Made by a program: the position numbers and the translations under genes
Assembly: GCA_007258455.2 (NCBI GenBank)
Contig: VDFB02344295.1
Location: forward strand, 186,001 to 250,000
Direction: 5' to 3'
DNA: 64,000 nucleotides
DNA from: Sequoia sempervirens
Taxonomy: Eukaryota; Streptophyta; Pinopsida; Cupressales; Cupressaceae
Part shown: in pieces, positions 11,851-22,400 of the stretch
Layout of the letters: each line of letters starts with the position of its first letter
Numbering within the stretch: the stretch's first letter is position 1
Notes under the pieces: generated by a model
Told to the model about the DNA's origin: nothing
Databases searched by the model: none
Seen by the model: the letters and a program-made list of their open reading frames with translations, nothing else

Positions 11851-12532
11851 TTTCACTTCCTTTATTGATATAACTATGGAGATTGTCTTAATATGAATAA
11901 AAATGGACAAAAGTAATCAAGGTTATTCAAAAGAAGCTTAAGTTTTTATACTTTCAAGAAGGCATTTGTGTTAAATATTCTTCATTTGTACATGGGTAGC
12001 TAATAAACCTATTTGTTATAGGTGGCCCCCATCATCTAGTTAAGTTGTGTGATAAATTAAAGTTGATGGAGGGTGTTAAATATAAACTTTACTTAGTTAG
12101 GAACAGTCATGTCCTTGCAAGAGATGCACCTATCCATATATGTATTTAAGGATCTTTGGATCCATATTTTTCAAATGTAGAAAATATATCAATTTATATT
12201 CTCTAATTTTCTACACTATATTGGATAGCTAAAAAAAATGAAATCTAATAATTTAGAAGTCAAATTTAAACAAATCACAAATCCTACAATAGACAAAAAT
12301 AAACTAAAATAAAAAATTTAATCAAAAAAAATTAAACCACATAGAATTATATCACTTGCACTTATGACACATCCATAAGATTGAGTACAATGAATTTTTG
12401 CACAATGGCAAATAGATTCTACATGAGATTAATGACATTATTTTATCATTGGTTCAAGAGCTAAGTATCCTAACTTTTTATATTTTTTTTTATATTTAAG
12501 TTAATTATCAACCCAACTAATTTAATCTAGGC
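11851..12532. other. AT-rich, possible start of a decayed LTR
   Basis: There is no gene. At 12061-12076 a purine stretch (GTTGATGGAGGG) precedes TGTTAAATATAAAC, and about 75 bp further comes TGTATTTAAGGATC, which resembles a U3 start and a TATA box. No second LTR was found, so this is only a suggestion. Confidence 0.3.
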
Positions 12533-12621
12533 TAATTTATGCTTAATGATAATAAGTTTCCACAATCCATATCATAAGTTTGTATAGCTTCTGGATTTGA
12601 TTGTGTGCAAATTTTTTTTAG

Positions 12622-12664
12622 CATCAACGTTTCGGATCACACTACATGATCCATCATCAGGATG
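12622..12664 (-). ncRNA. Hammerhead ribozyme motif, left arm of element 1
   Basis: This is the inverted copy of the right-arm motif, read on the minus strand, with identical CTGATGA, stem II and GAAAC core and the same 4-bp stem I. Predicted cleavage lies between 12626 and 12625. Either transcript of the element therefore contains one sense and one antisense motif that can also pair with each other. Confidence 0.7.
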
Positions 12665-12717
12665 AAAGAGATGGATAATCACACTACATAATGATCCATA
12701 ATCATTATGCTCTCTTT

Positions 12718-12760
12718 CATCCTGATGATGGATCATGTAGTGTGATCCGAAACGTTGATG
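12718..12760 (+). ncRNA. Hammerhead ribozyme motif, right arm of element 1
   Basis: The core CTGATGA is at 12722-12728. Stem II is GGATCAT/GTGATCC (12730-12736 with 12742-12748, one T-G wobble next to the 5-nt loop). GAAA starts at 12749. Stem I is CATC (12718-12721) pairing with GATG (12757-12760). Stem III would be the self-complementary AACGTT, too short to fold alone but able to pair between two molecules, as known for short-stem-III hammerheads that act as dimers. Predicted cleavage is after T12756. Confidence 0.72.
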
Positions 12761-12818
12761 CTAAAAAAATTTTGCACACAATCAAATCGAGAAGCTATAC
12801 AAACTTAATTTATGCTTA

Positions 12819-13607
12819 CTGAATGCATTTATTTAATTAGCCTAGATTTTTTTATGTAGCACAATTATTTTCATTACACATGTAATATATATCCTATATA
12901 AAAATAATGAAAATTATGATATAATACTTTAATGATTATGACTATGAGATCTTTTTATAAAATATAGATATTAAATGATAAAAATAATAATTAGGGTTAG
13001 CCATTACATAAAACTCCAAAACATAATGAAATATTTCACACTTTGAATCAAATATATAATGAGTATTTGAAAATATTAGGTGAAACCTAAATATTACGTC
13101 AATGGACCTTGGGCCTTTAATCTATTTGTGAAATTGAATAGTTTTTAATGAGCCCACTAGAAATCAAGTTTTTTTGAATGCAAAACCTATTTTTGAATAG
13201 CTATTTTTTTTTAGATGATATAAATCCTCCATCAAAAAATAAATAAATTAAAAATCTAAAAATTAAAAAATTATATTTAATCAATTCACAAATCTTACAA
13301 TAAATAAAAATAAAATAAAATAAAAAATTTAATAAAAAATAATTAAAAGTAAAAACATATATAATTTGAATTATGTATCCAATTTCCACAAAAACATCAT
13401 ACTAGTTTTACATTTTTCAATCAATCAAAATGAATTATATAAGAAGAAAGTCAGATGCAGGGTATTCAATTTTTCCCACTGTAAACATACAACAATTAAT
13501 AGCTCGTATTGTTTCCTTGATCTATAAGCGATCGTAGTGGACCTTTTTATTAATTGCAGACTGAGATCGCCAATGGTCTAAACTCCTTCCAAAGTACTTG
13601 GAATACA
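12819..13607. other. AT-rich spacer, no gene seen
   Basis: Long runs of A/T with words such as AAATAAAATAAAATAAAA near 13300-13330. The minus-strand 62-codon frame at 13201-13389 is Phe/Ile/Leu/Tyr low complexity and is not credible. Confidence 0.6.
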
Positions 13608-13835
13608 TCAACACCATTCTTGTGCCACTTTTCTTAAAAATATTTTTTTCTCTCGCCTAGGTGTTCCACATTGGAATCTCAACCCACGATTATTATCTCT
13701 CCATTTAAGAAGATCAGATTTAATCGCATTTACTTCTCTGCAACTGGTAGCGGTTGCATTTATGAAAGTTGGTGGCGATGGAACATCCCCTAAATGTATT
13801 ATGATCCCTAGGAAATCAAACTCTAAAAAAACCAT
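13608..13835 (-). CDS. Small unrecognised ORF, doubtful
   Basis: A 75-codon frame with balanced composition, unlike the AT-rich shadows around it; it includes GDVPSPPTFINATATSCREV. It would point away from the plus-strand ORF that starts at 13977. I know no family for it, there is no visible promoter, and it could be a remnant of a longer gene or chance. Confidence 0.25.
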   Translation of the reverse strand: MVFLEFDFLGIIIHLGDVPSPPTFINATATSCREVNAIKSDLLKWRDNNRGLRFQCGTPRREKKIFLRKVAQEWC

Positions 13836-13976
13836 GGTCGGTTAATTAGAACATCTTTCTTGCCCTATTTATTACACAAGCACAGATCTTTCATATGAAA
13901 ATAAGCTTTCATTGCAAAGTTTTTGCTGCAAGATTCAGAGGTCTTTGGTTTTGAAAATATCTTTAGTTCTTCAGAG

Positions 13977-14393
13977 ATGGGGTCTTCAAGGATGTCAAGC
14001 ATAGTGGAGTTGAACTCCATTGAGGATTTACAAGGAAAAAGAATTGAAAGAAAGCTTCAAAGGAAATTCAAAAAATGACATTATGTAGTAAACAAAGAAC
14101 TTGCCAAAATAATTGAAAAAATAGTTGTTGAAATATTGAAAAAAGAAATGAGAGAAATGTTTGAAATGTTTAAATATTTTATGCAGGAAAGTAAAGAACA
14201 ACTCCAAAAGCACCTAAAGAAAATCAAGGAATCAAATGATATGTTGTTGTGTTTTGTAGAGGATAGTGTTGCCATTTCAAAGCAGAGCCATGAAATTTTC
14301 TGCCCTGGAATTTTCTGCCCTGGTATTTTCTGTAATGCATGTATGAATGATAAATTTATGGATTATAGAAGTAAAGATTTAGGGTTTAGGTGA
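13977..14393 (+). pseudogene. Small hypothetical protein (~138 codons) with one in-frame TGA
   Basis: A single frame starts at ATG 13977 (MGSSRMSSIVELNSIEDLQG) and runs to the stop ending at 14393; the only interruption is a TGA at 14076-14078. The region after the stop is a strongly charged, probably helical segment (MKKEMREMFEMFKYFMQESK) and ends in a short Cys-containing repeat, IFCPGIFCPGIFC, encoded by a 15-bp tandem duplication at about 14297-14330. No family is recognised. It may be a once-real gene, a part of a longer retroelement protein, or a read-through case; the TGA makes a pseudogene the simplest reading. Confidence 0.4.
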
Positions 14394-14631
14394 GGTTTTT
14401 TGAGGTTATATATGAATATTGCAAGGATTTGTACTTTAAAGGTGAAATATTAGGGTTTAAGAAGGTTATGTATTAGTGTTATTATGTTTGGAGTGTCGAT
14501 GGAGTTTGCAGAGTTTATATTAAGTTGCAGGAACCATTTTTTTTGAAACAAATGAAGGGTTTAATGTCTTTAGTAGACTTTAAATGTTGAAAGCGTGCAT
14601 CAAATTCCCTTTTTTGTGTTGTACCTATTTC

Positions 14632-14870
14632 TTATATGAATTAAAATATGAGTTATTTAGTTGTTTGTATTCAAGTTGTTCCTATGCAATGGAAAAGCCA
14701 AAGAGTTCTTGCATATCTGAATATTTATATGAATTAAAATACGATTTATATTTAGTTGTTTGTATTGAAGTTGTTCCTATGGAATGGAGAAGCCAAAGAG
14801 TTCTTGAGTATCTGAATTAAAATACGAGTTATATTTAGTTGGTTGTATTGAAGTTGTTCTTATGCAATGG
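14632..14870 (+). repeat. Tandem repeat, unit 83-93 bp, ~2.7 copies
   Basis: TATATGAATTAAAAT recurs at about 14633, 14726 and (shortened) 14814, each time followed by a stretch with TTGTTTGTATTGAAGTTGTT and AAGCCAAAGAGTTCTT. Copies differ by a few substitutions, and the second-to-third spacing is 10 bp shorter. Confidence 0.75.
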
Positions 14871-14872
14871 AT

Positions 14873-15004
14873 ATGCATAATGTTTGCCAATAGCTTATAT
14901 GAACTTTATTTTATGGTGTATATTTATATGCAAAAATTTATGCATAATGTTTATCAGTATCTTATTTGAACTTTATTTTATGGTGTCTATTTATGTGTAG
15001 GAAT
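14873..15004 (+). repeat. Tandem duplication, unit ~65 bp, two copies
   Basis: ATGCATAATGTTT followed by TGAACTTTATTTTATGGTGT occurs at about 14873 and again at about 14940. It abuts the preceding 83-93-bp repeat, suggesting a local slippage-prone stretch. Confidence 0.7.
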
Positions 15005-17059
15005 TTTCATTTTTCAGGTCTACTAATATGTTCATTATTTATATGAGTATGTTGTCACTGTGACAACTATGTTATAAAGGGCTTATTGAATGCTCACCTA
15101 ATTTTTGAATTTGTTGTATTCTAAAAAGTCATGCAAGCCCACTGAGTGTGACAACTCTGTGATAAATGGTTTATAGAAAACTCATTTGAACTTACTTAAT
15201 TCTAGAATGTTATGTTAAGCCTAGTGAGTTTCTTTGCTTAACATGAAATATAAGTTTCATATTTAAAGTTGAAGGTTATCGTCGCACAAAAAGTTAAAGG
15301 GTTTGATATTATGTTAGGAGTTATCTCATAAAATCTCTCTCAAACCTTTAAATTATTTGAGTTTTCTCCTACATTTGTTAATAGTAAACCAAATTTGCAT
15401 ATCATGTTATCAGAATTTTCAGAATTACAAAGAACATAACGGCCCCCAGCATAGAAAAATTTGAGTGAGTCATAACATTTGTAATAGTGTGCTTTGTAAG
15501 CTACTATGGACGAATAGGTGTTACAACAGGTTGAATATTTTGGGATGTGTGGTGGGATTTTTTTTGTTATAGCTGGCCATTCTGGGTGGCTTTATGCCTG
15601 TGGCCTTTTTGGAAACCCTAATGGCAGGGTGCCTATAAAGTCTCAATGCTTTTTTTGTAATTGATTTTATATTTTCTTTTCCTTGTGCACAACTTATTTA
15701 CTAGCCTTGGGAGCCTAATTATCAGGCACATAGGATTTGCAGTTGACTAGCAGTTCAAGATTGAGATATTTTTGCAATAAATCAATATCAATGCATCATA
15801 AGATTTGAAATAAACCCATTTCTCTTATTGCCCATTTTCTTGTTAATCCATTCAAATCTAACCATCTCACAGGTTTGGAAGAAAAGTATTTTATTGAAAG
15901 TGGCATTGTTTACTTATTTGTACCCTCTATAGACTTAGTGTTTTCCCATGAACAAGTAGGTTAGTGGTTATGAGATGGTGGCTTGTATATGATTTGCATG
16001 TCTAATCTCCAGTGGCCTTGTAATAGAAAGTAGATGTTTTATCATAATCGTGAAGCATGAAGTTCTGAAAAAACTATAGCCTTTATAATCATGATCATTT
16101 AAAATTGCAACACAAATTAGATGTTGATTAAAAATTCTAAGCAAAAGTTTTATAGCTTACAAATTATTATTATTTTTAATAATTTTGAAACTATTATATA
16201 TTTATTTTAAATATTTTAAAATGTTATATTTTTATAATTGATTCATAGGATAATTAGTTCATAAATTAAATGTTCTATTTTTTCAAAATACATCTTATTG
16301 TATTAAGAATGATGTAATGATTTAGATATTTGTTTAGATGTGGCACTAATAGTATAGAATGGATGGGGTGATAGTATTATGATTTTTATTAGGGATAAAT
16401 TTTTTTAAAATGAGTACTTATGTTATAGAGCATTTGTTTTATATTATTTTATTTTTCCTCTATTTATTAAAAAAAGAGACAAGAAGAATTAGATGAGTAA
16501 CTATATATATAAAAGAAGATTTGTATTAATTTTTATTTTTTTGCTATTGCCAAGTTTAGATATTTGTTTAGAAATGACACTAATGGTATTGAATGGTTAA
16601 GAACATTTGTATTATTATTATTTTTGTATTTTCAAGTGTAGACATTTTTTTAGACATGATATTAATGGTATTGAATGGTTGAGGTGATGGTCTTGATAGT
16701 TTTTATTAGGGACAAGTAAAAATTAAAACGAGTGTTTATGTTATGGAGCATTTATATTTTTTTTTTGTGTTTTGTTTAACAAGTATTTGTATTATTTTAT
16801 TTTTTGTTACTTATTAGAAAAAGAGATAAGTCATAATTAAAATGAGTGCCTATATATAGGAGCACTTGTATTATTATTATTATTATTACTTTTCTATTGT
16901 AAGTTTCATGATAAAATATTTAGATTCAAAAAAATTGGGGAAGATAATAAGACTTTTCATTTGACATAAAAGCATAATCAGATAAAAAGCCGTAAAATAT
17001 ATTCAATTCAATATGTTATGTAATTATGTGTTTTTAGTTATATGAAACATGTATTCCAG
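15005..17059. other. AT-rich intergenic DNA, no gene seen
   Basis: No frame above about 60 codons and no recognisable protein. Composition is strongly T-rich on the plus strand. The part at 16320-16880 has internal repetition, listed separately. The rest holds nothing I can name. Confidence 0.6.
16320..16880 (+). repeat. Degenerate direct repeats, unit ~100-300 bp
   Basis: The phrase GATATTTGTTTAGA followed by ...ACTAATGGTATTGAATGG appears near 16324, 16557 and 16643. The phrase TTTTTATTAGGGA followed by ATGTTATGGAGCATTT appears near 16384 and 16698. Partial copies with indels suggest an old tandem array. Confidence 0.55.
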
Positions 17060-17081
17060 TTGCTTTTTATATAAAAAGCAA
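17060..17081. repeat. Perfect 22-bp palindrome
   Basis: TTGCTTTTTATA is followed by its complement TATAAAAAGCAA with overlap at the centre. It lies where the 3' end of the minus-strand LINE would be expected and may be part of its 3' hairpin. Confidence 0.6.
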
Positions 17082-17403
17082 CAAAACTAGGGTGTTGTCC
17101 CTTTAGTATAAGGCCCCATAGGCCATCAACAACAGAGTAACACTAAAATCACATTAACAACAAGGTCTAAAAACCTAACCAACACCCTAAACTTCCATAT
17201 CAAAAAACACGTCCAAAAAATACTAAAACTAAAATTAATGTCGATCATGAAAAAATGATTTAAAGTAGTCTTAACCACGAACCACCAAGGGTCATAATAG
17301 TCATATGAAAATATAAAAATAGTATCAGTGTCTTTAGTAACATAAAAAAGAAACGATGGCCCTTGAGGCCAGGACTAGCCAAAACACAAAACCACTCGCA
17401 ACC

Positions 17404-18832
17404 CTAATCCTTCTTTCTAGTGCATGGCTTGATTAAAGCTATGGTAGCCCAATCCTCAGTGAGGAACTTAAGAATTTTCCTATTGAAAACTTCCTCCTCT
17501 GTATTGTCAATGGACTTGTCTTTCTGTAACAGACACAGAGTGGTGGCAGACCTTTGCATGATCTTCAGCGTGAAGCGGGTGACAACCTGCAAATTTTTCT
17601 CCAAACTTTCCACTTTGCATTTAATATTGTCAACCTCCTCCCATAAACATCTTGTTTTCTACAAGCTTCCTCCATGGGGGCCTTTCCCTTAGCAATGTTG
17701 GAGGCCCTAGTCTTGACCTCCTTGATCTTGACACTGGTAGGACCCAAAGAACCCCTTTTAAGACTTTCATAAACATGGGAGGAGCTACTAGCAGAAACCA
17801 AATTGGCCTCCTCCTCCATATCCTTTTCCTCTTTAATATTTCTCTCACTCTCATCACCATTATTAGACTTTGAGGCCTCCTTAAAACTATTCTCTTTTTC
17901 TTGCTTAATGACCAGTCTGCTTGACCTTCGAGGGGTACTAGTCTCCTCAGTAATTTCAATTTAGAGTCAATTTGCTGGAGCCTAAATTTAGTTTTCTTTG
18001 AGGCTTTGGATTTAGTTTTTGGTGTAGGAGAAATACGTTTCTTATCCTTTTTCTTCACAACAGGCCCCCAATTGGGAGATGTGTCTTGGGGAGAGGCTTT
18101 CACAGCAGGGTTTTTTATGCATTTTTTCTTACTGGGTCCAGGGGTATCCATAATGCTAGCAGACGGAGGAGCAGAAGAGACCAGGGCCTCTTCAATAGTA
18201 ATAGGTCGAGGAGGGAAAAGGGAAAGGTGGAAATGGTAGAGTATAAACATTAGCACTTGGTGGAGAATGGTGAAATTCCTATCCGAGTTCATGACATCAA
18301 CCACATCAAGCATAATATTTTTGAGAGAATGCAAGAGAAAAAATGGAATGGAGATATTGTGGTGGTTCCTGAGGTGATTAAGGAAATTAAAATGGTAGTA
18401 ATAATATACACCATATCTCCCCTCGAGGGTGAAATACTTCATCACGACCATGCAAAAATTTTCCCATGGCTTCGGAAGCGCCTCGCGGTCATAGCCCCCA
18501 TGCAACTTGATAGGTTTCACATCACCTCAGAAGAACAGGTTAAGACTGGTTTGATTAAAAACTTTGGTGTTTTTTTTCCATTTACGTCCTTCCATAGCAA
18601 GAGCCATGGACTTAGCAATAACTTCTTCATTTACTTCAAAATAAATACTCCCCATAGTCACCCTTCTGGCATCCTAATAGGTGACAAATTGTTTGGAGAG
18701 GCCCTTGTCAAAGCCAGACATGCACTCCATGAATTGGGAAATTCCACCCTCCCTACAAATTTTCCAGATGGTGCCATCCATCTTCCATTCATCACATTTT
18801 TTTGGCTCAACATGCACCCAGTCGCCACCCAT
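17404..18832 (-). pseudogene. Extra ORF downstream of LINE ORF2, plant-mobile-domain-like family (?)
   Basis: It starts at ATG 18832 (MGGDWVHVEPKKCDEWKMDG) and ends at 17404. The first 900 bp are one frame with two stops (TAG after FVTY near 18674, TGA after NLFF near 18525), then two frameshifts. The N-terminal part (FEVNEEVIAKSMALAMEGRK, YFTLEGRYGVYYYYHF, SIPFFLLHSL) is globular. The middle is a Lys/Pro/Ser-rich linker (near 18180-17900), and the end is a coiled-coil-like segment (KVESLEKNLQVVTRFTLKIM). I recall similar hypothetical proteins as numerous in gymnosperm genomes and the N-terminus as reminiscent of plant mobile domains, but I cannot verify either. The 600 bp before it are T-rich and non-coding. 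Whether it belongs to the LINE or is a separate insertion is open. Confidence 0.6.
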
Positions 18833-19440
18833 TGCACTAACAAGAATATAACAAAAATCCAGAAGAGTGAAAGGTGAAAAGAAAATACAAGTGAAAATAG
18901 CAGAGCAGTTGTGATAAAATCCCAAATTGGAAATGACTGCAAAAAAATGATAGCCAAAAAGCAACTTGTAGATCACAAAATTAAGGTATTTAGTGCCACT
19001 TCTTGTAGCCAACTCAAGCCTGGAAATTCCCTTGTGTGAGAAGTCCAAGGTATGATAAAAAATGAGGGTGATAATAAATCCGAACAACCCAAAATTCAAC
19101 AAAATCCACAGGGCTGATAAGATTATCTCTAAAATTGAGGGGGTTCAAAAAATAATGACCCCATCAGCTATTTGGTCCATCATGACAAGACCCGACAGTG
19201 ATACAACAAGGGAAGTACATGCCACATGGAAAAACCTTCACTTCAGTCTTCCCGCTCAACGACCAATTTTTCAAATATAGGCTCCCGCCATCACCACTAA
19301 CAGAAGTTAGTAAACTCCACGCCAAGGCCAAAATATATAGCTTGTTAGCAACCATGATGGGCATCACTTGAATCATTCCTCAGAAGAGACAACATAGAAG
19401 GGGGAAAAGAGTAATATTTCCCCAAACACCGTAGACCCTC

Positions 19441-22400
19441 CTAATCCGGACCCACCACAACCAAATTGCCAGCAACCACATTTCCTTCCCTGAAGACATG
19501 CTGAAGAGTGAACTCATCTAAACCAGTAAGAAGAGCTTTAATGTCCTCAATTATCCCTTGGATTAACCATCCAACAACCATTTTTCCTTTCGTGGCTTCC
19601 ACTATCAGTCGAGAGTCACCCTCAATTTCCAAAGACTTGACGCTGATTGACAACGCAAACTTGAGACCCCAAAGAAGCGCCATACTTTCCGCCTGATTAC
19701 TTGTGTGATCTTTCAGATTCCCTGAGTAGGTAGCAACTAGAAAACCATTATGGTCTCTGATGATACCACCCTCAGCTACTTTCCCAGCTCTGGCTGCCCC
19801 ATCAAAATTTAACTTGCACCAAGGTGGTTTAGGGGTTTTCCATTTCGTGTTGTTCCTGGCAATCATCCTGGAGTTGTCGAACTTGTGAAATTCCCTAGGT
19901 AGATTCCAAATTCTAGCAATAGTTTTGTCCCAAACCATTGGGGACAAACTAGGAATCTTCCACTTACAAACAAAAATATTGTCCAAAAGGAGTTTATTAA
20001 GGGTTATTAGCACACTGTCTACACTATTCTCCTTATCCTTGAATATCCTGTTGTTCCTTTCTTTCCACAGACACCAACAAATATGGGGTGGAATTGGTTT
20101 CCAAAGTTTTCTGATAAGAGGATGGTTAGAGGGGCACCTCCAATCAATAATAAATTACTTAATATCCATGTGGAACACCCATTGGATGTTGAACTTCTGA
20201 AGGAAAATGTGCCAAACTTGGGAAGAAAATTGACAACGAATGAAAAGATGGGAGATAGTTTCCTCATCCTATTTACAAAGGGTGTACTTGTTGGGAAATT
20301 GAAAACCCATTTTAGTAAGGTTATCTATCATTAGGATTTTTCCATGAATAAAATCCCACCAAAAGAAATTGATTTTGGGGACGAGCTGAGAGTTCCAAAC
20401 CTTCTTCTAGCAATTCTCTTCACCTTCAAATTTTAATAGCATATGGTAAGCAGACTTGATCGAAAAGGCCCTTGAGTAATTTTTCATCCAAAAAACCCTA
20501 TCCTCCTTAGGAAAGAGAGGAAGTCTCACCTTATTTAAAAGGTCTTGGAGCTCAATAACCTTATGGAGAAGGTCAGGCCTGTCTAAAAAATTCTGCTCTA
20601 GAATTTTCCATTTGGCTCTGGGAGTAGTATAATCCACAATATGAGTACCAAAAAAGGCCTTAGTTTTCTCCTTCAAAATATTGAAATTGCTATCAGTTAG
20701 GGGTCTACCCCCAATCCAACTATCCTCCCAGAATCTTATTGATCTCCCATTTCAAATTTTCCATTTAATACCTTCCTTCAAAAGTGATCTACACTTGAGA
20801 ATATTGTTCCAAATTTTTGACCCAAGGTGGAGGCCGTTCAAATCTAGAGCCCTGGAAAAATAACCCTGGTTCAGATACTTGGCCCTCATGATGTTGCACC
20901 ATTCAACTTTCCCCATCATAAGATTCCAACCAATTTTGGTAATGAGGGCCTTATTAAAATGAGTTATCTTTCTAATCCCTAAACCCCCTTGGCTTTTAGG
21001 ATGACAGACAGTGTCCCAATTAACAAGAGCTAATCTTTTTTTATCTTCAACACCAGTCCAATGGAAGGATCTTTGGATTCTTTCCAGTTTTTCCACCATA
21101 GAACCCAAAATTTGAAGAGGGAGAGGAAGTAGAACGGGATCCCTTGGAGAGAGGCCGAGAGTAATTGTAGTTTACCAGCACTACTAAGAAGCTTACCCTT
21201 CCAACCTGCAAGCTTCTTTTGCATTCTCTCCAAAATATTATTCCAAAAACTAGGAGTAACCTCCTTCATGGTGAGGGGTAAACCAAGGTAAGTTCCCAAA
21301 AGAGTAGCATTTTAACAACCCAGTATTGATAATATATTTGTTTGAAGATCATCTTTTTTGTTAAAGAAATAGATGCTTCTTTTTTGATAATTGATACATT
21401 GTCCACAGGCATTAGCATAGTCATGAAGGAGGCCTTTCCATCCTCTAGCTTCAACCACAGAAGATTTTCCAAAAAGGAAGCTGTTATCCACAAATTGTTG
21501 CAGAACTGAGGGGGGGAGGGTAGAGGCAGCTCTAATTCCCTGAATTTTCCTAGAGTGAAGCAAAAATAGAAAATTCCTACTAAGGACTTCAACAACCATG
21601 ATGAAAGATATGGTGATAGAGGATCACCTTGCCTAATGCCTTTGCTAGCTTTAAAGAAACCCCAAGGGATCCCATTAACCAAGACAAAATAATGGACCGA
21701 CTCAACACATTCCCTAATAATACCAATAATCTTATCATTGAAACCAAATTTAGCAAGGATCGAATACAAAAATTTCCATCTGACCCTATCATAAGCCTTA
21801 GAAATTTCCAATTTGAAAGCCATACCTTGGTTCTTAATTTTCTCTATAGAGTGGATAATTTCATGAGTCGTAATAGCAACATCAAGGATTTGTCTTCCTG
21901 GAACAAATCCATTTTGGCATCTGTTGATAATCTTGTCCAAAAGTGGCTTAAGTCGGTTGACCAGAACTTTAGAAAAAAATTGTAAACAGTGTTGCATAGA
22001 CTTATAGGCCTGAAGTCAGCCATACACTTTGGGTCCTAGATTTTGGGGACTAAAACTATGTAAGTATTATTCAACTTTTTTAGCAATTTACATGTTCTGA
22101 AAAAGTCTCTGACTGCTATGGTAATATCATAGCTGACGATGTCCTAGTATTCCTGAAAGAAAGTTAGGGGAAAACCATCAGGCCTAGGGGCTTTGTAGGC
22201 ACCCATAGAAAATACAACCATCTTGACTTCCTCCTTCGAGATAGGAGATAAGATTTGTTTAGTGTCCTCCACACTGATAGTGGAAGGGAGGTGACTTAAG
22301 AGTTTGTCTTGAACAAAAGCAGAAAGGCAGCTTCCAGTGTCCAAGTAGACCTGTCTAAAGTAGCATTCAACTAATTCACCAATCTTTTCAGCCTCCATGA

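Larger units (their letters stand above)
12533..12818. mobile_element. Hairpin element 1 with hammerhead motifs (Penelope-like derivative?)
   Basis: The target duplication TAATTTATGCTTA is at 12533-12545 and 12806-12818. Inside are a 30-nt one-sided head (12546-12575, with TTTCCACAATCCATA) and two inverted arms of about 95 bp (12576-12670 and 12712-12806) around a 41-nt loop. The arms carry the hammerhead core described in the ncRNA entries. The loop contains a decayed further copy of part of the arm (ATCACACTACAT...ATGATCCAT). There is no protein. The same head and the same core recur in the element at 25002-25356, so this is a dispersed family. Known Penelope-like elements have terminal repeats that can be inverted, hammerheads inside them, a roughly 34-nt extension at one end and variable target duplications; all four are seen here. 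The assignment is inference. Confidence 0.8.

Noticed and set aside
12533..12818. MITE or foldback DNA transposon
   Set aside because: Terminal inverted repeats are present, but a one-sided head and 13-bp target duplications do not fit the 2-10-bp duplications and symmetric ends of MITEs.
13201..13389. 62-codon minus-strand ORF
   Set aside because: Low-complexity Phe/Ile/Tyr translation of an A/T-rich stretch.
18257..18877. 206-codon plus-strand ORF
   Set aside because: It is the antisense of the minus-strand gene at 17404-18832, whose translation has coherent motifs and composition.
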